Source: Hydrangea macrophylla
Taxonomy: Eukaryota > Streptophyta > Magnoliopsida > Cornales > Hydrangeaceae
Assembly (NCBI GenBank): GCA_033977485.1
Contig: CM066991.1
Coordinates: 29,385,850 to 29,449,849, forward strand
DNA: 64,000 nt
Direction of reading: 5' to 3'
Positions 32,580 through 44,883 of this stretch are shown piece by piece (position 1 is the stretch's first letter; each line of letters begins with the position of its first letter). The notes below the pieces were generated by a model. The model was not told the origin of the DNA and did not search any database. It was given only the letters and a program-made list of their open reading frames with translations. The translations under genes were made by a program, and so were the position numbers.

Positions 32580-34480
32580 TATAAAAAAGATTCGGCAGCT
32601 TCCCGAGCAGCATCCATAGCAATTCCTACAATAACCAACTGAAGGGATCTCTTGAAATCTCTATACCTGAGCAACACCCAACACAAACAATTGAGATCAC
32701 AATAAAGAAAAGTAGAAATCGACGACCACTATTTGATGAGAGATTGAGAATGGCTTTAATCATATTGTGGATGACACATTCTTGTAATTTCGAAAGAAAC
32801 TGAATACATCAATGGTTCAGAAAATAGATCCAAGTTCAATGAAGAACTTTACCTGACCCAAACAAAACATAAAATCCAGAAGTCACATCTATCTATAAGT
32901 GCTCCTCCCTGTCATACACAAGAATATATACCTAATTAAAATCCATCAGAATTTATAGGAAAAGAAAACCTGAATTTATTCGACATTCATACTTGTAATC
33001 AAATTAGCACAAAGAATGGAAAAGGTATTGCAAGTGGTTCAAGCTTCTCTTTGACCGTGACAGTTCTACCTGTTCTCCATAATTACAATTGTACACTTGC
33101 TAATTCCAAGGATGCACCCACATTAATCTTGAACATACTACCTGAATTCACATAGATCTCGAAGGAAAGAACATGCAATACGCCTTCCATAGAGATTATA
33201 TTGAACTAAATACCAACAATGTGTATGTGGATTGAAGAGGCCAAGTTAAACATTTTTAACGGAAAATAAACAAAAATGTGTTGAAGATCTTCCTAACCCT
33301 CCATTCAAACACAGAGCAGGTTAGGATGTGTTGGGAATGACATCTTTACAATGCATTCTCATCAATTGTAATTACACTTACATCTTCATTTTCAACTTAT
33401 TTTTAAAATCCATTGTAATACATTTTTTACTTTTTGAATAAAGCGAGTCTTGCTAGGTATAAGACGGTGTTTTGCATTTGAGGACCTGAGTTGGGAGTTG
33501 ACGAGACCCCATGCTCCTCAACTCCTATAGCAAATAACTCTCATTCTACTATGTTTCTATCTCCATTTGTCCATCCTATCCTCTTTTGTTCTTTTTCTCT
33601 ATCTATATCTGAAGAACCCCAATATTGAAACATGTGCTTCAAAAAAAAGGTATTTCCATTCCAAACACAGCATATAACCCAATCTGTCAAATTTTTCTCA
33701 TTTCATTAAAGAAATAAATTATAATTTTGCAAAACAAATTAGAATTTTGCCGAACAACAAAGTTCAAGAAATTCAAAAGGTAGCTGGCAATAAATATGAA
33801 ACAAACTCACGAGATTACTGACAAATAATTATAAAAAAATTCTTTGTGCATGTGTGTACCTTAATAGTTCAGCACTCATTCAACTCTATTGCTAATATAG
33901 TTAGCACTTAGCACCATGCGCCAGACATGGTTAGAATAGAATTGAAAATTTCATTTTCGACAAAGCTTATACAAGCATTCTAGTCATAATCAGTAAGCTT
34001 AAACATAAGGTCCTAACCCCATGGGCGCGGCCCAAAAAAACAAAGGGCTAACATTTTTTACGCGGCTATGGTCCGACTGCGATGGATAAAAGAAGAATGG
34101 TGTATATCTTTAAGAGAATAACTGGACTTGAATTTGTGCAGTTTATTTCTAGTTTACAATCCACTAATAGGAACACTCCTAACTTCCCTTTCTCTTGCTA
34201 TAAAAGAAGCTTCACTAACTGTTTCTATTAATCCCAGTAGCGTCAAGATGTATTGCTGAATGAATCCCAACAAAAGAAATTCTAAAAGCATGGATAACTT
34301 TTAAAAAAACTGCAGCTAGCCTTCTGTAAAAAAAATAAGCACGAACCTTCTGCCATCTGTAGCCACTTGAAACACTTATAGAAGTTTCACAGCTTCAAGC
34401 ATGTTTGAGGATCACTACCAGCTTCAAGAAGTCCAATGTAATTTTCATAAACCAATTTGACTCCACAAATGCACCTGTAA
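32580..34480 (-). pseudogene. Exon-like stretches in the CACTA interior, unidentified
   Basis: Three short minus-strand segments look coding, with splice-like borders. Near 32590-32665 a segment reads LQLVIVGIAMDAAREAAES. Near 33130-33200 a segment ending FLRDLCEF is followed by a GTAGTATG donor-like sequence. Near 34390-34465 a segment reads VKLVYENYIGLLEAGSDP after a TTACAG acceptor-like sequence. I do not recognise the parent genes, and each is too short to prove. They are in keeping with gene fragments carried by the transposon. Confidence 0.3.
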
Positions 34481-34937
34481 TCATTAGTAGTCATTCATGT
34501 TTTTATTATGTTAGTGTAGTTTAGTAAAAACCAAAACTTGGGTGTAAATTGGAAAAGCAAGCTGGAAGGTTGCATCGGGAGGGTACGTGCTACTTAAGAA
34601 AAGGGAGTTACCAAATCTGCACAAATTAACAAGAATCAGAGTGACAAAAGACCGCTATAGTAATTAAAACCAGTTTACCATCTAAATCAAACCAATGGCA
34701 AAGGGATTCAACGTAGGCAAATGAAAAAAGAGATGACATTGATGCAGAAGACATATATTTGTAAAATCAGAAAGAATTGAGTAGTTTCTATTGAAGAAAT
34801 AAACCACAGCTATATGTGAAAAATAAAAATCAAAAACATACCCTTGATTAACTCCACTTTCGGTTCACGAATGTCCATTGAAATAACAATACTGATAAAA
34901 GAAGTTGGACAAAAAAAGTTGCTTTGAGAGAGAGAGA

Positions 34938-34972
<35 letters not shown>

Positions 34973-35225
34973 CTCAAAAACATGCATTCCTAGTGATCAT
35001 ATCCATGCTACATTATTAAGTGGCTAAATATTATTTAGAGAGCTGAGCTGGGGCATCATTTGAATAAATAATCACCATTAGGCTTTTAACTTATTATTAT
35101 AATCAAGCCAAGAGTAACAATTACTAGGTTCTATCTTGATGCATTTAATTCATTGAAACCCTTTCAAATATATATATATATATATATATGAAAAACAATC
35201 AGAGCAGCAAGGCTGAATTTTGGCC

Positions 35226-35372
35226 TTACTGGGTTGATGTTGATATTTGTTTCTTGATCAAGCTTGCCACATGTTCAGCAACCCAAAATGACCCAGCCTT
35301 AGTGCAAGAGAAATCATGTGTATGGCCCTCCCATTCAATTGCTAGAGCAGCACCAGGTGCGTTTTCAGAAAT
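35226..35372 (-). pseudogene. Exon-like fragment with stop codon, unidentified protein
   Basis: Minus strand after a CGTAG acceptor-like site: 48 codons then TAA. The translation starts ISENAPGAALAIEWEGHTHD and continues through SFWVAEHVASLIKK. Its composition and lack of low complexity look like a real C-terminal exon, possibly of an enzyme with a final histidine-containing loop, but I cannot name the family. The opposite-strand ORF at 35188-35391 is probably its shadow. It lies inside CACTA DNA. Confidence 0.4.
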
Positions 35373-36059
35373 CTACGAGCATAGACATTGACAGTAATGT
35401 TGGAATAGTCAAACTCAAAGGAAATTTGGTTAAGCAGAAAGAACATGAAATGAAGAGCTTGAAAAGACGAATATCACCAAGTGAACTTTGACGAAATAAA
35501 TACGCAATTCCCTACAAAACACCGGTGTAGGTACGAGGATGCAAAAGCGGGGGATTCGTCAATTTTCCAAAAATCATGAATGCAGGTTTGTTTGTGTTTG
35601 GGTGGGGGGTGGGGGGGTGGGGTTGGGGTACGAATTAATCCCCTTGATTATGTCTCTTTTTGGTGAAACAAAAAAGGAAAAAAAAATTTAATAAATAAAT
35701 AAAATTGGGTCTTATGATATTTTTTTTTTCTTTTCCTTGCAAACCCCGAAATTTATTCATCAAAATCTATTCCTAAATTTAAAAATTCAGGTTTATCTTT
35801 AATACTATGCATTAATACAATCTTTTACTTGTTTTTATCAAATTCCAGCCAACATTCCAATCCAAAAGAATCCTCACCAGATTCTAACAGACTTCATATC
35901 ATTAGTTGTTATTTACAAGTAAGAAACACGTGCAAATCATGGCCCTACTACAAGTATCTTTTATAAAAAAGAAGACTTTTATTTGAAAGCAATAAGGATC
36001 CACATACCATTGTATTAATTCCATTTTCATATATTACTTCGTCAGACATTCTGTTTCTT

Positions 36060-36640
36060 CTACCCAAGCACCTTCTAAAGCACACTTGAATAAGACCAAA
36101 AATGCACCTAAGCACATCACATCTAAACCTGGTCTTGCAGATAAAATTTTCTATAAGCTATGCTCGGATGTATTTACTCGCCATTCAAGATGGAGAGATC
36201 CTAAACTGAATCACATGCGTTGGTGGCAACACCAAGGTTTGGGAAAAGTGGAGAGAACCGTCCACCCAAGCAATCAACTTCTTGCTCGATCAACAGTCAA
36301 AAATATCACAGTTAAGATACTATAGGAAACCATTGAGCAGGGCTGATAAACAAAAGCAACTACCACCATTATCAAAATAAACCAGTAATCTCTTCAAAAT
36401 AACCACCATACTGCGAATGACAAGAAGCAAAACTCCATAAACAATCAACAAGACCAAAACTTGTTTATCAATTAAACCAATCCCAGCAGTGATAATTCAC
36501 ATAGAAAATAAAAGTATACTACCACCAGGCTGCATTTTGCTAATAAGAAGTTAAAGGGCAAGTACCTTCAATCGAGCACTTGTATATGGAGGTTTGCATG
36601 ACCATGCCTAGCATTTTTGGGGTAATCCACTTCCAAAAGA
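36060..36640 (-). pseudogene. Further exon-like stretches, unidentified
   Basis: Minus strand, near 36560-36640 a frame reads [20 protein letters not shown] and ends by a GAAG-GTACTTG donor-like junction. Near 36190-36310 another reads CLGGRFSPLFPNLGVATNAC before a stop. Neither is recognised. They may belong with the fragment at 35226-35372 as parts of one captured gene. Confidence 0.25.
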
Positions 36641-37023
36641 CAATCTACGAAAAGTCAAGCTTCAAAAAAATGACACCATCCATGAGTCATAGGAATAAAT
36701 GAATATTTTGTATACTTTGAAAAGCCAACCCAAATTAGCTACCTATGAATTAAAATGAACTTGATAAAACCATTGATTCTACCAATTGCTTACTAACTAA
36801 TACATGGGAAATTCACAACCAAGTAAAGTTTCTCTTTACTTAATGATGATCGAATAACATCTAAAGTGGGGAAGTATCTTAGCGGTATCACCTTTTTGCA
36901 TAAATAAACCACCCAAAAGGGACTTAAAATGTTAAATTAAAAATATGAAGAGGAATCATTGAATATAGATAAAGGAAAGTTAATTACCAAAAGCAAGAGA
37001 AGGAAAAAACGGTTGGAGTGAAA

Positions 37024-37193
37024 GCCCCAATATTTCTATTTCTTTTTTTTTCTTCTTCTTCTTCTTTTTGTTTTCTCTCTCTCTCCCCCTCTCTCTCTCT
37101 CTCTCTGCCTGAAGGCCCCAATATTTCTATTTCTTTTTCTTTTTCTTCTTCTTCTTTTTTTTTCTCTCTCTCCACCTCTCTCTCTCTCTGCCT
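37024..37193. repeat. Tandem duplication in a pyrimidine-rich tract, with (TG) microsatellite
   Basis: GCCCCAATATTTCTATTTC occurs at about 37024 and 37106, each followed by TTC and CT runs ending CTCTCTGCCTGA. A (TG)n tract follows (37199-37250). ORFs over it on both strands are low complexity. Confidence 0.75.
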
Positions 37194-37787
37194 GATTATA
37201 TGTGTGTGTGTATGTGTGTGTGTATGTATGTGTGTGTGTGTGTGTGCGTGCAAGGCTGTGAGGGTGATATAAAAGAAAATGGATTGGGGGAGGGTAGGTA
37301 GGTTTAGGATGAGTGTGTACCCATGTGAACATGGGTGATAAGTGAGCTCATGAGTGACCCAAAACTTCACGAAGTGTGCTGAAATTATTAGGGGCTGCGT
37401 GAAGCATCTAGGGGCTGTTTGGTTGGGCTTAAATGCTTGACCAGAAAATTGTGAGGTGAAAAATTTGGTAAATTTTTCGGGTTATTACAAAAACACATAC
37501 AAACCACATAACCCAGTACGTTATGGTACTCAATTAATAACAGGAAGCTACTAAGTCTTAATGACACTTTTATAATTGAAGCATGTATGTGTTGCATAAG
37601 CTGGTAAAGATGGTTAAGAAGTACCTCTTCGGAATGATGGTTAAGGGTATCCATTGTGCTACCTATAACCCCAGCTTCTTTTAATTTCTCTCTCTTCTAG
37701 GATCCTCTTTTCTGCTTCCAGAGCAGCCAATTGCTACCCCTTGTTAAATTTGTGATACAACACCTGGAATTCAAAAACTTTCCTCAA

Positions 37788-38045
37788 TTAAAGCAAGAAA
37801 CTGTCTGCTTTTCGTCGCACATTTTCAAGTACTTCATTGTGGGTACTGAATCTAATAAGCTGGAGACTAACAAGATTGCTATCATGTGTTTGTGGAATAT
37901 TTACCATGCAATTTGTGACGGTAAGATTCTTGATACCCTTTTTCCTTAGAGCAAGTAGCCAATCATCGAAATGAAGGGTATCATCAATTTCTTTAGCATA
38001 AAGCATAAAGAATGAAGAGCAACAAATAGGTTTCTGTTTCACCAA
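37788..38045 (-). pseudogene. Weak F-box/LRR-like fragment
   Basis: An 85-codon minus-strand frame contains FDDWLLALRKKGIKNLTVTN followed by NLVSLQLIRF. The order 'W...L..KGIK.L....' then 'LVSLQL' recalls the FBD/LRR part of plant F-box proteins. The usual N-terminal F-box is absent, and the C-terminal part is short and charged. Inside the CACTA region, so probably a degenerate captured piece. Could be chance. Confidence 0.3.
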
Positions 38046-38752
38046 AATCCAAACTGGAATTAATTGAAGATTCTAGGTAATTACACGACTGTGTAGTTCT
38101 ATTTACCATTCTACACATTTTTGTAGGTAGAAGTAGAACATATTCATTTTAATTCGCTTTATCAATCAATAAATTTCAAAAAAGCTGTTTAGACTGGTTT
38201 GCAAAAGGAAAAAAATATATAATGTAATTATTTTCGAATGCTCGACTACGATGGAAAGTTGAAGTAATCTGAATACTTCAGGGAAAGAGTGGAAGTATTT
38301 TTAAAATTTTACACATCATTTTCTCTTATCGCTTTTAATTCCCGACTATTTTATAAGTTTTGTAATTCATTCAAGAGAGGAAGTATATGTACAGAAAATT
38401 GCTTTTTATTTTTTTATCTGACACTAACGACTTGCAAATAAATAAAAATACAATGAATATTAAACAAGCTAGAATGTGAATGCACCATGGAAGCCTCTGG
38501 GGTGGTTATGTTGAAGAAGGTACCAGTACTGGGCAAGAAAGCCAACAACTAGCTCTACAATACCAATAATTGGTGGGGTTGTCCAGAAGGCCCCTTTCCC
38601 GAGAATGAAATTGTAATCATCTGAAATTGTAATCATCAATCAATATCAATCATATAAAAACATCATCTAACATAAGAAAGTGACAAGTCAATCATCTTGT
38701 AAGAAAAAATGCTCCACCATCTCATATAAGAAATTGGTACAAGTAGTATTAA

Positions 38753-39145
38753 GAGCATCTCCAACCATAGTACCTAAAAATTCTCTACTTTTTAGCCAAA
38801 ATAGCTAAAAAGCTATTTTAACTAAGCAGTTTTAAGCCCCCAACTCCAACCATGTTCTCCATTATAGGGAGGTTTAAATTATTATATTAATTTTTTATAC
38901 AAAAGTTGAAAATTTTAATGCACTCTCTGTCCTTAAATGAATATGATATGCATTATTTTTTACTCCATTATTTTACTCATGGGTAATTACCCATATTCAC
39001 ACACTCTCTCCTCAAATGTGGAGAACCAAAAAGGGGTTCCCCAAAATGGAGAACCAATTGGGGAACCCATTCGAGCTCCAAAAATGCACTTTGATTCCCC
39101 AAAATAGCTAGAAATTGAATATAGGTAATGTGGTTGGAGTTGCTC
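38753..39145. mobile_element. PIF/Harbinger-type MITE, 393 bp
   Basis: Begins GAGCATCTCCAACC and ends GGTTGGAGTTGCTC, flanked by TAA (38750-38752 and 39146-39148), the 3-bp duplication of PIF/Harbinger elements. The ends continue as imperfect inverted repeats (ATAGTACCTA against TAGGTAATGT). AT-rich interior without an ORF. Confidence 0.85.
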
Positions 39146-39148
39146 TAA

Positions 39149-41095
39149 CAACCAATTTTATCCATAAAGCTGAAGCCAAAACAAACGCATTTCTTGTGAA
39201 AAAAATAGCAATAATCACATCTTTCAACAAATTTTTACATATAATTTAGCACATGTAACGAGAAAAAAAATTAGGGGTAAAATTCTAGCAAAAGGGAACT
39301 TGCTGAAAACACACTTTATAATAGGAAACTGACTATTAAGCAGAAGAAAGATTCACTAAACACGTCAAAATAGAAGTGTGTCACTACACACATTAAACAG
39401 ATTCTACTTAAATTTAAGCACAATTTGGGTCAAAAAGCAACCGCAAACTGGTAGGTCAGGTAAGAGAGCTTGCGACTGAAACAACTACAAGAACAAAAAG
39501 CACAAGCCAGCTACAAATCAAGAGTTTGGCAAAAAACATGGAATCTATTAGACTTTCAGTAGTTGGGCATAGTAATGGCTATTTTAAATTTCTATGTATA
39601 ACATTTTTAAATTTTCTCCAAAATGACCGCTACAGCATACTCGTTGTCCTTGGTTCTCATGATTCTCAGTCGGAAGCTCATCAAAATAGATCACCATGAA
39701 ACTTCATTCAAAAAGCCCACTTTAGAAGGAAAAAAAATGAGATTACAACAATGCTCATGGCTCTTAAATGCAAGCAGCATGTGAAAACCCTCTCATTTAC
39801 CTCTATAAGATTCTCATTCTCTACAAACTGAGCTGCTAGTCCCTAGTTTGCTAACTTTTGGGTCCTTTTCTTTCCTACAAAAATGAGGTAGAGAAGAAAC
39901 TTTTCCGATAGGGGAACGTGATAATCACTATTTTCTGAAACTAAGCACAATTCAAAAACATTGATTTTGAAAACCATAGTTTGAAGAACTTCACCATATG
40001 GAGTGGGATACTTGATTAGCATAGTGATAAGAAAATGCAACTAAATCAAAGATCTGGGATCTTGGTGTTAGAACCAAAGATAGTTTACATTGAGTCGAGC
40101 CACCTAAAAGAAACAGCCACATGTTACGAATCAGTAGCAATAATCATAAAAATTCAAAAAGTGTAAGAAAATAATTGCTTATGAATCAGCCATATGACCA
40201 AACTTCAATTATAAGCATCAATAATTCCTTACTGATTTGGATTTCAATCCATAATCAATAAGTTGGACCAAAATTTAAGAAAATGAAGTTCCTCAAGGCA
40301 AAGCTATATGAGACATGAAAGAATCATCCAAGGTTAAACTACAATGGCCTAGAAAAGAGACTTGAAAATGTTCTTGGACTTGAAACACGACCACTAGACT
40401 TGAAACTCTACCATGGTGAAAACATGAAATGAACTTGCATGAAGCACCAAAAAATACATTTAAGATTAGCATAAAATCGAATTAAATGGCTGCAATTAAG
40501 GTGTTCTTGAATTTAAAAATTATATTGCTGCAAAAAAAAAAAAATGCAGTGAATTTTTTTGGTTAAAAGGAGAAAAAAAGGGCACAACTATTGAAACAAT
40601 TAACTGATCAACGTTAAACTAAACAGAGACTATGGTAAACTAAAAGCAATTAAAATTCCTAAGGTAAATAGAATTCTCAATGAACTCCAGAAGAATGTTA
40701 TACAAACCAACAAAAAGTCCAAAATCAGCCACCAATGAATGTAGCTCATGAGTCATGACATCAACTCTCTTGTTGTTTAGTGTTGATTGGGGACTGTTTA
40801 GGTGCTGACCATTTTGAGAATTAGCATGCTTCAATCCCCATTTACACACACTTAAATCTATGGAAACCTAAATTTCCATTCAACTAAGCCTAAGACAGTG
40901 GAGAAAATTGCTGGATTTTGAAGATCTTGTGCATATGAGAGCCAATCGAAATGCATACTCACATATATATACATAGAGAAAGAGAAAGAGAGGGAGAGGG
41001 AGAGGGAGAACTAGGGCTAAATAAATATATATATATATGTACACACACACACATATACATATGTACCTGAGAAGTATAGGGAAGAACAGATCTGA
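39149..41095. other. CACTA interior without a recognisable gene
   Basis: AT-rich. Minus ORFs at 39843-40040 and 40640-40849 show no family features. From 40975 GA-rich runs begin. Confidence 0.35.
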
Positions 41096-41153
41096 GCAGA
41101 GCAGATCCGATGGAGAATCAGTACCGATGGAGAATTAGCAGCAGCGGATGCAA

Positions 41154-41264
41154 TGTGAGAGGGAGAGAAAGAAAGAGAGAGGGAGAAGGAGAGAGAGAGA
41201 GAGGTATGACAAGCCGAGAGAGAGGGGCGTTCGTCGGAGAGGGAGAAGAGGATGGGACGACGCC

Positions 41265-41301
<37 letters not shown>

Positions 41302-41398
41302 TGGGTAGAAGAAAAGAAAGGGAGACCCAATTGCTTGTTGTTGAGCAGCAATCCATCTTCATAGCCAAAATCTCTGGATTTTTGATTCTCTCACTGCT

Positions 41399-41440
<42 letters not shown>
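41154..41440. repeat. (GA)n/(CT)n microsatellites
   Basis: GA runs at about 41160-41300 and CT runs at 41402-41440. Similar (GA)n at 42345-42392, and at 34925-34968. These lie next to the CACTA right ends and probably represent leader sequence of transposon transcripts. The ORFs over them are artefacts. Confidence 0.8.
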
Positions 41441-41443
<3 letters not shown>

Positions 41444-41529
41444 GTGGATAACTGGATGAGAATGAGGAGAAGAGGATCAATGGAGATTAGGGTTTGAAAG
41501 TGGGAAATGAATGAGAAATTCTTTTGAAC

Positions 41530-41847
41530 TATTTAGGCCGGTTTTTTTAAATTTGTGCTTTATTTATAAATATGCCACTGTGTTTTAACTTTAAAACCAT
41601 TTATGTCAGTTATTTGAAAAAGTGACATAAAAACTCTGTGTGTATGAAAAAATAACGTAAATACCTAATTTTTTATGTCATTAACTGACATAAATACTTA
41701 CGTTTTTATGTCACTTTTTAAAAAATTGACATAAATATGTAAAAAGTGACATAAAAAGCACTTGTAAAAAATAATTATGTCACTAAAAATATAAGTGACA
41801 TAAAAACAATTATGAAAGTGACATAAACAGTGTTTTTTCTTGTAGTG
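41530..41847. mobile_element. Second CACTA right end inside the region
   Basis: Subterminal GTGACATAAA repeats ending TGTTTTTTCTTGTAGTG at 41847. Its terminus differs from 43091 (TTTTTTCTTG against TTTTTCCTTG), so it is a separate but related element, or a remnant of one inserted in tandem. Confidence 0.65.
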
Positions 41848-42099
41848 GTATAGGTTTCTCCATATTCTATTATTCATAAGTCAACTCACAAAGACTTTCA
41901 ATATGAGAAATGACAACCCAATTGAACCACATAAACAAAGCCACATTGTTCGCTACTACCGAGAGAGTATATCAAATGATGGGAAAAAATAATTAAAAAA
42001 TAATTAGAGATAAGCAAAAAGGGATGTGTGTGAGTCAAGTGTGTGAATGTGTAGAAGAAACAACTTCATAGAAGAAACAATTTTATATAAACAACTTTA

Positions 42100-42342
42100 A
42101 AAAATACATGAATTGGAATCAACTAATTTATAGAAGAAACAACCTGATAAAGATCAAAACCCCAAATCAGTTAAAACCCTAACTTTGAACAAAAAAAATT
42201 AAGAACCCTAACTCAGATTCTTCCATATCCAAAGTTGAAACGTTGATTGCTAACCTTGTTCGTCGTCATTCGATATCATAGTCTTAGGTTCTTGATCAAG
42301 CCACCATCATCAAAGGGCGTCGTGTGTTCGTCATCATCGTTT

Positions 42343-42397
<55 letters not shown>

Positions 42398-42700
42398 GGA
42401 CTTTGACAGTGGAAGTTGGGATGGTAGTGCAGAGCTCCATGGAGAAGGGAGGTCCGATGGTGGCAGAGGTCGACGGAGGAGGGAGGTCCGGTGGTGGCAG
42501 GGGTTAACGAATGAGGGAGGCGATGGTGGTTGAGCGGTGAGGCGTCTAGCGGTGCGTGGAGGCTGCGGAACCCTAAGTCTCATGGCGGCGAGCAGTAGAG
42601 ACCGATGGGAAGGGATGGGAGGGAAGGGTTTGTATGGAAGAGAGATCTTGGAGAAAAGGGTTAAAGATAGGGTTTGGCATCGAATTTTTGAGCGCCAATT
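42100..42700. other. GC-richer leader-like sequence before the outer CACTA right end
   Basis: Contains a (GA)n run and GGAGG/GGTGG-rich text. ORFs on both strands (42247-42507, 42296-42583, 42537-42722) are compositional and have no family match I can see. Confidence 0.35.
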
Positions 42701-43947
42701 CTTTTATGTCACTTTTTTTTAAAACCTACATAAACTTTATACTATTGTTATTATTTATGTCACTTTGTAGTAAAATGACATAATAATCAAATGTTTTATT
42801 TACAAAAATGTCACCGCGTTTTTATTTATGTCACTTTTTAAAAAAGTGACATAAATACATTAATATTTATGTCACCTTTTTAAAAAATGACATAAATACT
42901 TTATTATTTATGTCACTTTTTTTAAACAATGACATAAATAATCAAGTATTTATGTCACTTTTTTAAAAAGTGACATACATACTAAAAAAGTGACATAAAA
43001 AGCTAATGCAAGAAATAATTATGTCATCCGAAATAAAAGTGACATAAATACAATTTTAAAAGTGACATAAATAGCCTTTTTCCTTGTAGTGCGTTTTGCT
43101 AAAAGCCAAATTCCCAAACACATAACTTGACCCCTACATCTCTACACTTCACCCTTGGCTTAATCTTAGAGTTTATACAATCCGTTTATATCCGTATATG
43201 TATCTCCTAATTTCTGTATAATTATATGAATGTTAGGAAATTCAATTTGTAGAGTGAACTAGAGGGTTCTGGGTTCCAAGTTCCTCATTTGGTTTTCTAT
43301 TTAAACTCACACCTCTCTCTATTACACCCACTTCTGCACATTTGCTTTGCAAAACATATTAGTGAGAGGAAGAGAGGACATAGAAGATTTACAGAAGTTT
43401 CTTAAAGAAAGAAAGCTTCGCAAAATTTCATAGCTAGAGCTCAAGTGAGTTTTACTTATTTGATTGTTTTTCTCAATAATTTTCTTCTATCTCAATCACA
43501 GTGAGTATTACTAACTCACTATGAATGTAATTCATGCCTATGTACTGCTTATGTAGGTGTGATTGCAATTTCACCATTGTTGATTTCAATTTGAAGCATT
43601 GAAGCTTAAAATCATGAACTTTTCAACCTTGACCAAAATATGTTTTTAGAGATGATTTTGATAGATTATAGTTCATAGAAGCTACCGTTAAAATATTAGA
43701 GCCTAAATCATTCGAATCTCTACGTATATTAAAAACGAAGTTTGACATCTCTCGATTTTTCATAAAATATGAGAGTTACGGTTTGATTCGTGTTAAATTG
43801 ATCGTTGATTCTTAATCTTTGTAGAAAAATGAAGAGATCCATATATTACTTGTCATGTTTACTTCGGAATTGCAAAATTGGTCAAAAATGGCCTTAAAAT
43901 TTGAAACAGAGGAAGTTTTGCGAGTAAGATGAAGCCTCAGCTTCAAC

Positions 43948-44030
43948 TCGCGCGCGTGATCGCGCGAGTGAGGGTCGCGCTAGGGCCCACGCGAGTGAAC
44001 GTCGCACGAGTAGCCCGCGCGCACGACCTG
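43948..44030. repeat. CpG-rich motif patch in the LTR fragment
   Basis: CGCGCGTGATCGCGCGAGTG and related words in AT-rich surroundings. Related to the array at 4901-5042. Confidence 0.7.
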
Positions 44031-44312
44031 GCAATTTGGTTTCTGTCTATTTTCTGTTAAGGGACTGTTTGGATGAAGTTTTATGCGTTTTTAAGGTACT
44101 GCTTGGGAGATATGTTAAATCAGAATCCCATTAGTCATGTTTTCATTATAAAAAGGATGATTTTGGATTCGATTATTGTCGTATACACCTGGTTATCATT
44201 CCGGTACTTTAGATGTTCTGTATAATGTTTCACGACATATATGTGGAGTTAATTTGGCAAACATGGTGAGTGTGGGTCAGTGTGGAAGAGAGTATATAGT
44301 TGAGATTGTGTT

Positions 44313-44610
44313 GGACACTCCTTGGTAATTGTGTACCAAAGTGTGATGGTTTTGAGAACGCGGTTTAGAGTATCTTGATATGCGACAATGACAAAACTGG
44401 ACACTCCCTGGAGCTCATGGTAGCTCTAAAGTGTGTAACGCCGACTCGGACATTCCCTGGCACCCGTGGTAGTGCTAAAGTGTGGCCTACTGGACACTCC
44501 CTGACATATGTGGTATGGCTAAATTATGAGGCATTGGACACTCCTTGGTTCTCCGTACTAATGTGTGAGGCAAACTGGACATTCCCTTGTACTCATGTAC
44601 TAAAGTGTGG
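44313..44610 (+). repeat. Six tandem hairpin units with varying inner stems
   Basis: Each unit starts GGACA(C/T)TCC and most close with AAAGTGTG, giving an outer CACT/AGTG pairing. Inner stems differ but stay complementary: TTGGTA/TACCAA (44322-44339), GAGCT/AGCTC (44411-44426), GCAC/GTGC (44460-44475) and GTAC/GTAC (44589-44600). The two units between them are weaker. The ORF at 44375-44674 over the array is a by-product. Confidence 0.75.
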
Positions 44611-44867
44611 TCATCTTAGTGTTTCAAGATACTGGAGTGAGAGAGTTGGGTGTTGTGTTGTCAAGAGAAAATAGTTGGTAAGATGAGAATGATTGCATTC
44701 CCATGCATGGTCACATGCTTTATGAATTGAAGATTCTTAATATTATCCCTTCTGTGTTTATAATGTGAATACATTTCCATATCGTTAACCCGTTGAATAA
44801 TGAAACTGTGAAATGAAAACAGTAAGTAAGTATGTGTTACATTCAAGCATATGTTTTTAATACTCGC

Positions 44868-44883
44868 CAGCTTCATAAAGCTG
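44868..44883. repeat. CAGCTT/AAGCTG hairpin
   Basis: Six-base stem with CATA loop, after the tandem units. Counterpart of 3960-3975. Confidence 0.7.

Larger units (their letters stand above)
31991..43091. mobile_element. CACTA (En/Spm) transposon region, non-autonomous or nested
   Basis: The left end at 31991 reads CACTACAAGGAAAAAGGC, and the right end at 43091 reads GCCTTTTTCCTTGTAGTG. Both are followed inward by hundreds of bases of AAAAGTGACATAAAT subterminal repeats (31991-32390 and 42700-43091). The two ends match best with each other, but the flanking triplets (TAG on the left, CGT on the right) do not form a duplication. A second right end at 41847 shows that at least two related elements are involved. 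No transposase frame is visible. The interior is AT-rich with exon-like stretches, mostly on the minus strand. Total 11.1 kb if the outer ends belong together. Confidence 0.6.

Noticed and set aside
37018..37370. Overlapping ORFs on both strands
   Set aside because: Low-complexity CT/TG repeats; open in several frames.
41110..41364. ORFs over GA/CT repeats, also 42247-42583
   Set aside because: Microsatellite artefacts.
31991..43091. Clean CACTA element with 3-bp duplication
   Set aside because: Flanking triplets TAG and CGT differ, and a second right end exists at 41847, so a simple single insertion is not supported.
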